From Branchiostoma floridae (Eukaryota; Chordata; Leptocardii; Amphioxiformes; Branchiostomatidae): DNA of 60,000 nt. Every line of letters begins with the position of its first letter. Position 1 is the first letter of the stretch. Location: positions 11,916,283-11,976,282 of the forward strand of contig NC_049983.1 of NCBI RefSeq assembly GCF_000003815.2. Direction: 5' to 3'. The notes below the pieces were generated by a model. It was not told where the DNA came from. It ran no database searches and saw only the letters and a program-made list of their open reading frames with translations. A program made the position numbers and the translations under genes. This document shows, piece after piece, positions 48,501 to 55,600 of the stretch.

Positions 48501-50608
48501 ACACACAAATTTGACAAAATGCCCTACACTCAGTCGTAGACGTCATATATTTTTTAGATACAATTTTCTGTTTTTAAGGTTTACTACACTAGTTTTAATG
48601 ATATGCCTGTATTTCTTTGATTCATATCTGATTTATCAGCCAACGTACCCAGCTCTGCGGACCGTAGCCCCGCCTCCCTGGCCAGCTCCTCCCTGGTTGG
48701 TTGGTATGCCGCTGACTTGCGAGACTCCAGCCATTTGTAATTAGTGTCATATTCTGAATGACCCTGGGGGAAAGATAATAGTCTTGTTAATTAAGAAGGA
48801 CCATATCCACTGAGTGACTCCATACTTCGACTGAATTGTCATATCATATGTAATAATGTATACATATTTAATAGTAAGGATGGTAAAAAGGCCCTAAAAA
48901 CATATATCTAGCTTTACAATCTCTAAGTCCTTTACTACATCTGCGTATAGCTCAACTCAAGTCACAATGAAACACATTTAGCCTTGCAACATTTCCTCCT
49001 GTCTATTTTCTTTGGTTTTGAAGTATAGTAAGTGAATGTGTCACAATTGCCAATTGTGAATGGTGGTGGTGTTTTTTTATAAAGAAACACAAGTCACACT
49101 GAAAGTATTCCCATGTTTTTAGTTGTGAGTTCTAAGATGCCATTGGCAAGGCAACACCTTTGTGATTAGTGTTCCTTGGATACAGTTGACGTAGTAATTG
49201 CACACCTGGCTGTAGGTGCTGTAACATGTTTCCCTTGAAGTACTAGAGCTAGCAACTTTGTTTTATAAGAATTTCTGCAAGGACCATTATTCTCTACCTT
49301 GAATTTTTGCTTGAAAGTCATTGGATATATCCAACTCCAATTATAACATTAACATTTTCAGAAAATCCCCTTTCTTTAGCCTTTGTCTTGCATTACGTTA
49401 CAGTCATATGTTTCACTAAGTTGTCTTACCTGTTATATCCAGCATAAAGGTAACAAATAAACCAGTTCTAAATGGCACTTATTAGATATCAGTGAGTTGT
49501 GACATTATAAACATAAAGGAAAACAAACTAATGGCCTCTTATTGATGGCTTCAGTTTTGACCAACATTGAGGTCATCAGCATCATCTATGGTTCAAAACT
49601 TTCATGTTAGGAAATCAATGAAATACACAATAATAACTGCTTATTACATTTTTGGGGTTAGAAAATATAAAGAAAATATTTCCATTTCAAAGCTTTATGA
49701 TTTTCTTTCCTTCTAGTTACAAAGTTTTTGTCTTCCCTATTCAGACAGGTACAGGTTATGTTAGTTGTCTTGTTTCACCAGGTAACCAACAGAAGCAACA
49801 GGTGGTTTTCCCAACCTCATCTGTCTCTCACATTCCCCTCTCCCAGAATGTATCACCTTCTGCATGTTGTCTTATTATTACATGGGCAGGTTCTATCATA
49901 ATGACAATGATATGTTCGTTGTAATGTTCAATGTCACACCAATGAGGATAGTCTGTACCGACAGGTTCATGAATAATTAATCATAGATCACTTCAGAGTT
50001 TGGCGGGTTTATTGTCTGGTTTCTAACATAAACACAGTCAGCTTCTCTGGATTTATCCTAATCTGCCAGTGGGTTTCAGACTTCAGACAGGGGACTATTA
50101 TTGAGTATATCATAACATACCCAAAAAATAAACAATTGTTAAAGTTCAAGGTGACGCTTTCATGTCACCTCAACAAAACTATGTACGACATATGTACGTG
50201 CTGTTGCCATCCAACTTACAACTTGCATGAGAAGACATAATTTGTGGAATCTTGGCCTCTGCAGGTGACAACACTAAAGAATATGTTCTTGTCTTTCCTA
50301 AAATTATCTACAAGTAAAACATCCAAGAAGGTTACTCCAAGTTAACGTTACATGTATCTTTCTTGAAAGGTGGGAGTTCCGACTGTAGAACTTTGCAATC
50401 CTTGTAGCATTTTTACGAGATTTTCTCTGTACGTGCATGCCTGCAAAAGGTACTCATGGTAACTCCGCAGTGATATCGGCACACACAAAACCCTGCCTGG
50501 AGGCTGGTTGTCTTGGGTTAAATATAACCTCACAACAAAAGCTGCAAGGTGGGGAGGGTGATCAGGTGTCTCCAAGCTTCTGGAACTTACCTTGAACCTC
50601 ACGGGCAT
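39451..50608 (-). CDS. mdm1: MDM1, centriolar microtubule-binding protein
   Basis: Vertebrate MDM1 is a microtubule-binding centriole protein that restrains centriole duplication. Exons on the minus strand, in transcript order: 50608-50591, 48763-48649, 48385-48329, 47877-47821, 47390-47215, 46798-46526, 45418-45281, 44901-44746, 44601-44574, then 44225-44084 or 44027-43904, 43688-43583, 42463-42282, 41947-41786, 41584-41519, 41271-41206, about 40957-40738, 40454-40374, 39968-39735, 39575-39451. Phases agree at every junction except between 41206 and 40957. The product is roughly 800 residues. It begins MPVRFK-GHSEYDTNYKW and ends RDQFWGKGEQGR, both family hallmarks. SEY/TEY-x-x-x-(F/Y) microtubule-binding-type repeats occur in four exons. 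The block ELRKKADDYRRRSHGTHFSR is highly conserved. Three tandem exon duplications are visible and are listed separately. Confidence 0.93.
39735..39968 (-). CDS. mdm1: MDM1 penultimate exon (PYPLRED)
   Basis: Phase 1 in and out. SAPAPKPSRPAGKTYHVADM then PDPYPLREDGYAPGS and MTPPHL. Vertebrate MDM1 has DPLPLRED at this point. Rich in Pro, likely disordered. Confidence 0.88.
40048..40236. mobile_element. Inverted-repeat element in an MDM1 intron
   Basis: GCTGTCTCCAG at 40048-40058 and CTGGAGACAGC at 40226-40236 are perfect inverted repeats. Further in, TTTCCATCCCA faces two GGGACGGA/TCCGTCCC blocks. About 190 bp, no coding capacity and no clear target duplication. Confidence 0.5.
40374..40454 (-). 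CDS. mdm1: MDM1 Pro/Lys-rich exon
   Basis: Phase 1 in and out; joins G-GALLVKSPPPARKHTSPAKT, then QPAHRP. The GG-A-x-LV-x-SP arrangement after TTPAIG matches vertebrate MDM1. Donor GTAAGG. Confidence 0.85.
40738..40957 (-). CDS. mdm1: MDM1 exon with VATPELKQ and TTPAIG motifs (5' edge uncertain)
   Basis: The 3' edge is clear (ATT G then GTCAGT, phase 1). It encodes DDDDGRVATPELKQ and RHHYDRTTPAIG, which correspond to LPTPKLREL and THHDLTTPAVG of the vertebrate protein. In-frame TAG lies at 40960-40958, so the acceptor must be at or below 40957, but every available AG leaves a phase that does not fit the preceding exon. A microexon or unusual splice is missing from the model. Confidence 0.8.
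41206..41271 (-). CDS. mdm1: MDM1 66-nt acidic exon, copy 2
   Basis: Phase 2 in and out, RRVRVVEDTDSESELGSESV followed by T and R. About 16 of 22 residues match copy 1 and all changes are conservative, which argues that the reading frame is under selection. Both can be included, skipped or alternated without frameshift. Confidence 0.8.
41519..41584 (-). CDS. mdm1: MDM1 66-nt acidic exon, copy 1
   Basis: Phase 2 in and out, 22 codons: RRVQVAEDSDTDSELGNDSV followed by T and R. Nearly the same exon lies at 41206-41271, and the introns immediately 5' of both copies are also alike (GGAACAGG, ATAGAAGG), showing a recent tandem duplication. Confidence 0.8.
41786..41947 (-). CDS. mdm1: MDM1 exon with RKLAWD motif
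   Basis: Phase 2 in and out. A Pro/Arg/Ser-rich stretch (EPPKRSAHPAEKPRPRHRS) leads to EEEKRPVQRKLAWDEQ, matching the vertebrate VRRRLAWDTE. Donor GTGAGA. Confidence 0.88.
42282..42463 (-). CDS. mdm1: MDM1 core conserved exon (GTHFSRDHL)
   Basis: The most diagnostic exon: VMELRKKADDYRRRSHGTHF then SRDHLLQLMARQNDMWD, followed by an acidic, Ser-rich end (SESESTVSALSLASDP). Vertebrate MDM1 has ELREKAEFYRKR and GTHFSRDHL here. Phase 0 in, 2 out. Confidence 0.95.
42720..42920. mobile_element. hAT-like MITE with 7-8-bp target duplication
   Basis: Left end AGGGTCTGCATG (42720-42731), right end CATGCAGACCCT (42909-42920), a perfect 12-bp inverted repeat. Flanks are CATATAGG and CATATAGC, seven of eight matching. 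The interior has several ATTACG-type repeats. The target-duplication length fits hAT. It lies in an MDM1 intron. Confidence 0.65.
43583..43688 (-). CDS. mdm1: MDM1 exon with fourth SEY repeat
   Basis: Phase 2 in, 0 out. Reads NWRSEYHSNYKSPTSFEYRG then GTWRGADPPHLQPRK. The SEY-x3-Y/F, SP and GxW spacing matches vertebrate MDM1. The donor is a weaker GTTTGC. Confidence 0.88.
43904..44027 (-). CDS. mdm1: MDM1 mutually exclusive exon, version B
   Basis: 124 nt, phase 1 in and phase 2 out. Encodes LSPERLHPAGSP, then DDDPRLLRSSLQNPQQPFFP, and completes a Gly codon with the next exon. It lies only 56 bp after version A. Splicing A to B gives a stop within 18 codons, and skipping both gives an immediate TGA, so one and only one should be used. 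Confidence 0.8.
44084..44225 (-). CDS. mdm1: MDM1 mutually exclusive exon, version A
   Basis: 142 nt, phase 1 in and phase 2 out. Encodes LSPDRLPPAGKP, then VWNDPRPIKNFGYLKKSPH and PHPKN, and completes a Trp codon with the first base of the exon at 43688. It shares its start with version B downstream. Acceptor tttcag, donor GTAGGT. Confidence 0.85.
44574..44601 (-). CDS. mdm1: MDM1 28-nt microexon
   Basis: Acceptor cttgcag, donor GTGAGT. Encodes SSKKERRAR plus one base, converting phase 0 to phase 1. That is exactly the phase needed by both alternative exons that follow, which supports it despite its size. Confidence 0.75.
44746..44901 (-). CDS. mdm1: MDM1 exon with third (TEY) repeat
   Basis: 52 codons, phase 0 at both ends. 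Encodes MVYNSNPAMAPYRSDLIPRA then TEYNRQFKVPKR, followed by a Ser/Arg/Lys-rich end. Vertebrate MDM1 has TEYKRNFK here. Confidence 0.9.
45281..45418 (-). CDS. mdm1: MDM1 exon with second SEY repeat
   Basis: Phase 0 at both ends. Encodes LEMKAGVKADRRK then LSEYQRQFYEQQK and ends MAADQ, matching the vertebrate NSEYQRQF segment and the following AANQ. Acceptor gtgcag, donor GTATGA. Confidence 0.93.
46526..46798 (-). CDS. mdm1: MDM1 highly charged exon
   Basis: 91 codons, phase 0 at both ends. Lys/Arg/Glu-rich throughout, with REKEKRRREEKRRLEEKYD and a Pro-rich PPTPPAPRP spacer; predicted helix or coiled coil followed by disorder. On the plus strand the same DNA is a CT-rich tract. The assignment to MDM1 rests on position and phase, as sequence this biased has little diagnostic value. 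Confidence 0.75.
46869..46971. mobile_element. 103-bp palindromic MITE in an MDM1 intron
   Basis: CCTGGTATCCGGCCATAT at the left faces ATATGGCTGGATACCAGG at the right; 17 of 18 positions pair. The interior has a direct repeat of AATACGGAGA. Target duplication not clear. Confidence 0.55.
47215..47390 (-). CDS. mdm1: MDM1 exon starting with a third KKRV unit
   Basis: Begins ILHEPQMQAKKRV, paralogous to the two 57-nt exons, then continues through ALEWEDPLQPPDVV (vertebrate MDM1 has SLEWNGA at this point) to ESLEKMKTYK. Phase 1 in, 0 out; donor GTAAGT. Confidence 0.9.
47821..47877 (-). CDS. mdm1: MDM1 57-nt KKRV exon, copy 2
   Basis: Same length and phases as the exon at 48329-48385. It encodes PLHEPKLQSKKRV plus a Ser/Pro tail; 13 of about 20 residues match copy 1. 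The acceptor is ttcccag and the donor GTAAAA. Confidence 0.85.
48329..48385 (-). CDS. mdm1: MDM1 57-nt KKRV exon, copy 1
   Basis: Phase 1 in and out, so it can be skipped without frame loss. It encodes ILQEPPLQSKKRV plus a Ser/Pro tail. It pairs with an equal-length relative at 47821-47877. The acceptor is cactcag and the donor GTAATG. Confidence 0.85.
48649..48763 (-). CDS. mdm1: MDM1 exon with first SEY repeat
   Basis: Phase 0 in, phase 1 out. It encodes GHSEYDTNYKWLESRK and ends GLRSAELG, where vertebrate MDM1 has a closely similar AGLRSDQLG. Acceptor cccccag, donor GTACGT. Confidence 0.9.
48764..50590 (-). other. mdm1: MDM1 first intron
   Basis: 1.8-kb intron after the six-codon first exon. 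Apart from an X-box-like motif at 50450-50463 I see no exon or repeat in it. Confidence 0.7.
50450..50463. promoter_or_regulatory. RFX X-box-like motif near MDM1 start
   Basis: GTACTCATGGTAAC resembles the palindromic X-box (GTTNCCATGGNAAC), sharing the central CATGG and the AAC half. It lies about 145 bp inside the gene from the MDM1 ATG. RFX factors drive many ciliary and centriolar genes, so the location is suggestive, but a 14-bp near match can arise by chance. Confidence 0.3.
50591..50608 (-). CDS. mdm1: MDM1 first coding exon (MPVRFK)
   Basis: Six codons from the start Met at 50608, ending in AAG with donor GTAAGT. It joins in phase 0 to GHSEYD at 48763. The short first exon and the sequence MPVRFKG followed by SEY are shared with vertebrate MDM1, which fixes the start. 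Confidence 0.93.
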
Positions 50609-51948
50609 GGTTTTCTTCGTTCCTTAGGATCTCTGTGCCTCTCTGTGCGTGGAGATGTTGTCTATTGATAAGCTTGTGAGTACCTGGGAGTAGATTCTGA
50701 GCTGAAGAGGGCGTCAGAACTGGTGATCTCCCATTCAAAACAAACTCAGCCGGGACAACAACGCTTTCGTACGCGCCTTGGCGTCCCTACCACCCGCACA
50801 TGCGCAGTTCAACATAAGGAGCGACCCCTTGTGATTATAAGCAGAAGTGAACAAAGAAAAGCTAACGTTATCCAGGAAAGAAATGCTAAATACCTTTTGG
50901 ATTCGCTCCATAGTTCTGGGCACATGCATGATAAAAACAGTCAATATTGTGACTCAGATAAAAGGATGTAGATTACGCAGGAGTTTATCCAGAAAAAAAC
51001 ACACACGTGATTCTCATTATTAATGCTATGCGGAATTTAGCTCTGTCTACTTTTCGTCCGCGCGCCTGATACTCTGCCTTGCACTTGGCAGTGGGGTATT
51101 AAAGTAAAACTAGCAAAGCTGGCACCCAGGCTACCGAAAATCATCATAGAAACAAATTAACTTTTGACACGTTAAGATATTGTTTCCTTACTCGTTAGAT
51201 GGATTTGGTTACTTGAATATTGTCATTTGATTATTGAAAATCGAGCCCTCTAACAAGCTATCAGATATTTTCTTTTGACGGCATATTTACAAAGTGACGT
51301 CATTAAGTGGGATTTTCTTACACTATATCCTTGCTCCCCATCTCCTTTGTAATGATGCAGTATTGCATGTAGGTTGCTTATGAGAAGTTTGATAGGTCGA
51401 CACATTTAAAGAGAATTTTTATTAACGGACATCACTTGCTATTGGTCCTATATTTACAACAGAGGTGTTTAAAAGACAGACAGACAGACAAACAAACAAA
51501 CAAACAAAAACGTGACATCCACCTTTATCAAATCTGTTCAATGATCAGAAAATTGATAAGTCTTATTCCACTTCACACACTGTAAACACACGTGCACACG
51601 ATATTGCCGTCGTTATTGATTAGTCATCTTTTAAGTTTGAAGAAAAGCTGATGAATGTCTGAAAACTGGATTCTACGAAACATGAAATAATTCTCCAAAG
51701 TGAAATGGACGGCATGAGAGCATAATTAAGCCGAGAGTAGCTGAAATGTTCTGTGCTACCTCATGGTCACCATGACTTGCCTTCATGTTGCCAGGGTAAT
51801 GAATGCAGTAAGTTTTGTTGACGAAAAATACATGGTCTTTACCATGAGCACGAATCTCTTTTGCAGGCTTACCGAGCGCAAAATTTGTTTCAAACAGGGA
51901 AGTTGTGATGAGTATGAAATGATAGCTCTGGGGTCGGTATGGTAAGTT
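50609..51948. other. MDM1 promoter region and C6-like 3' flank
   Basis: Spacer between the tandem genes. Next to MDM1 it has a CpG-bearing patch with CGCACATGCGCA at about 50794-50805, close to the NRF-1 consensus. A (GACA)/(CAAA) simple repeat occupies 51474-51510. AATAAA on the minus strand at 51423-51418 could end the C6-like transcript about 530 nt past its stop. No other gene is seen. Confidence 0.5.
51474..51510. repeat. (GACA)n/(CAAA)n microsatellite
   Basis: A run of GACA units turning into CAAA units, ending in A. Confidence 0.85.
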
Positions 51949-52025
51949 TTACAGCTCTCCCTTCGGACTTTTAGGGCGACGAGCTCCTCCACTTGAAGAT
52001 TCATTGAACCCTTCGCCACTTGTGT
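51949..52025 (-). CDS. C6-like exon 13: short tail and stop
   Basis: Acceptor tttccacag, phase 1. Encodes [20 protein letters not shown] then PKGEL and TAA (51951-51949). The tail is Ser/Gly-rich then basic, with no Cys, so no CCP or factor-I module can follow in this transcript. Confidence 0.88.
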
Positions 52026-52618
52026 CTGTGGAAACAGAAACGAGTGATCAGGCATAAATCAATTTCTGTCAGCTGAAATTTAGGGTAATTTCTTATGAAT
52101 TCTATGTAATGATATAATATTGGAATCAATGATAGTTGAGATGGAAACACGAGTTTACTACTCCGTCAACGATTTTCTTTGAGAGGGCCTAATAGGTTTA
52201 ACATAAGACACTTCCAAACGGCTCCAGTACTTACCGATATAGGTGCAAGTCTCTGTCTCGGAGTCCTGCCCCGGGCAGGCCTGTCCACCGTTTTGGGGGG
52301 CCGGGTTGGTGCAGGTCCGTTGGCGGGTACGTTGCCCTGACCCATCCGACTCAGCACTGCATGCCGTCCATGGTCCCCAGCATGCCCAGTTACCGTGGAT
52401 GGCGGCACCTGCGTATACCAGATATTCATTCATTCTAGTCTATTTTAATAAAGCATTTCAGAATTCTAAAAGACGCGATGCAAAGTTACCTCTCTTCATA
52501 TAAGCTTAACATAATAATAACTTACTTTTTTTAAATAATGTGACGTGTACAGCATTTTGTAAGACGTGTAAAACGTGAACGGAAATAAAGGCAACAGCGA
52601 AGGACACACACACACACG

Positions 52619-52661
<43 letters not shown>

Positions 52662-55600
52662 ATACACACACAGTCAAACACACACACACACACGCCCATT
52701 TATCTATCGCTCTATCTATCGATCCATCTATCGATCTAACGTTAGCTACTAGTATCTTTCGATTGTTTTTTTGTTTTGTTTTGCCGTATACTTACCGACA
52801 TTATCTATCTGCGTGCCCTGTTCACAGGAGATGCCGAAAGTCCCCGCCTTGCAGACGCAGACACAGTCCGTCCCGATCAGGAGAGCTTGGCCGTTGTTCT
52901 GGCATGGGCTACACTTACAGGAGTGATACGAATTCAGGTAGTCTACAAGGGCTTGCTCCAAGTTACGGCGTTTTCTGTCGGCTTGTGGAATGCCCACAAC
53001 CAGCTCTGAAATCGGCGTAATCTGATGAAAAAAATACATATCGGCTTTTTTTATTTTTTTGCTGGTACATGGATTTTAAACATTTTTACAGGGAAGAAAA
53101 GAACTATAAATCAAGTTTTATCAACCTGCATGGACGAACTTCCGGAGAGGCTGAATGACTGAGAATTTTGAGACCCAGCTTCCAACACAAGTAGTCATGA
53201 GCATCTATAACGTTAGCTATTAGTTTGTAGGTCGACTACCTCGTAGCGGATGATGGCGGGATTCCGCTTGACGTCCTGGATCCACGCCTCGTACTTCTCC
53301 GGGATCGGACCGTTAGCGAACGCCAGCTGGCCAGCCTTCTCTGAGGACCCGCCTTTCACATAGGAGAAGGACTCGGATGCCGACAAGGTAAAACTCCCTG
53401 TGACCACACAAAAGCTTTGACTCAGGTCTTCTTGTTTCTAAATGCTTAAGTAGTCCCGATGTACTTCTAATTACTCTCCAAGCAGAGTTGGGTAAAAAAA
53501 AAAACTGTACAAAATATAAAAACCCGACAAAACGACTAAAACAGTAAAAAACAGCCGAAGTCGAAGCATTATTGTCTCAATCTGAGACCGTGGATTGAGT
53601 ATATTGCAAAGACCGTGATAAAATAGCCCGGATGACTGGACTAAAGGCACAATATTTGACGTGGAGGCCAAATAACAGACATGGTATCATACCGCTGTTC
53701 TTTTGTGATAGTGCGTTGTCTTTGCACCTGCTGCCGCTAGCACTGCCAGAAAACGAGAAGAATGAGGCCTTGGCTTCCGCACTCAGACACGACTTCTGCT
53801 CCTCTTCCGACAGACCTGAAAATTGCAATAAAGAAAACAAACAAACAAATAGATAAACAACACGGTACTGAAGTTTAGAATTAACATGGTGATCTATTGT
53901 TGTTTATAAGGAAACTTTTCTTAAGCGCACGTACCTGAGTGTTGCAAGTCTGCCCTTGTGTAACGGTACACGAACTCGTACTGGCCGCCAAGGCTCCCTG
54001 ACGAAAAGTAATGCGTGCCGAAGTCCTCAATAAGGAACCTGTAAACGCACAGAGTATGAGTTTGCATTTAGACTAACAGTTTCCCATAAAGTTTTTCTTT
54101 AAATGTAAAGCTTTCATTTGTTGTATGGTTAAAACACTCGCGATCGTTTGAACGATAATGATACGAATGTCTACTGTAATCACTCCAGGCAATGTCATTC
54201 TGTTGCAATATTCTTCATTGGAAGTTTGCACCAATGATCTAAGTAAATTTGCTTCAGAACCGTCAAGGGGGCCATCTGAATCCCCTACCTATAGTCCAGG
54301 TAGTGGTAATACAGAGGCAGGTCCCGTATTCTCCGTAGGAAGTAGTCGGATGGCTCCAGCTCGCTTCTACGCATTCGGAACTGGGCAAGCTCCACAGTGT
54401 TCATCACTGTAAGATATTACATAGTATTTCGCACTGAAGTACCGTTTACTGACACAGGATATTTACATATCGTGATGGTACCTTCGTATCTCTTTTACAT
54501 CTTAACATCTACAACTAATGTTGTTTGTTGTGTAATAGTGCTTGTCATATACACAAACGGAACCGTCCTTGTTTCCATGTTGAAAGGCATGAAACATTAC
54601 TGCTGTAGGGTTCTGTAATTCATTGGCCAACAATTCACAAATGACAAATCACACTGACCCTTGAAGTACTTGGAGTCAATTCGCTGAGCCGATTGGACAA
54701 CGTCGTGGGTCATACGTGACTGGCTGTGTGACACACCACCACTAGCCTTGATGACCAGGAAATTGGCGGAGCCTCCGACCTTAACGTTACGCTGTGAGTT
54801 TGTTCTCTCTTCCCGATAGTATTCTTCCGCACTGTTGTAGACGGTGGTTGTGAAAGAGTTGTCCGCAAGAACCTGACGATGAATTAGAATTAACAATGAC
54901 TTGGCATTTTTTATCAGAGTTATTGAGTTTTTGTAAATTTTAACATCTGGTATGGAGAAAAGTGTCAATACCCTTTATGCTCAGCCAAAGCTTCAATCTG
55001 ACTTCAATTCAGTAATAGAGTCCAGTACAAAATCTGTTAATGCCGAAACTAATGATGAATATGGCACATTTCATACCCTACCTAACCATGCGGTGATTTT
55101 AGTTTACAAGTATTATAAGAGGTCCATTGTAGGATGAGATGGATTACACCACGAACCAGGTCAAACCATATTGTTCTTTAAGGTATATTTACCTGGAAAC
55201 GATAGTTTTGCACGTTTTCAGGCAGTCGGAAACTCTTTCCGTGGTCTCCGCTATAAACAGTGTCACATGTTCCACCGTACAGTCTGTTGTCCAGCACATT
55301 CCCCGAAACAGCACCATTCAGAATGTTGTACCTAGGAAAGCGTCCATGTGAGGTCAGTACTTGGATACCATATTATTACATTCATTATTACACGTGTAAT
55401 GTCTCCAGTAACAGTAAGTCATAGATCTAGATCTAGAGGAACTGATCGTCTGACAAAGTACTGTATTCAAGAAATACTTCCAGATGAACTGTTGAAATAA
55501 AAATTGCTTTTGATAAGATACAGCCAATAAACTATTCAATACATCTGAAGTTACCTGATAACGCATGCAAAGAATGTGTGCATTTAGATGGTATCACCCG

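Noticed and set aside
52496-52699. Minus-strand Cys/Val repeat frame
   Set aside because: It is a translation of the (AC)n microsatellite.
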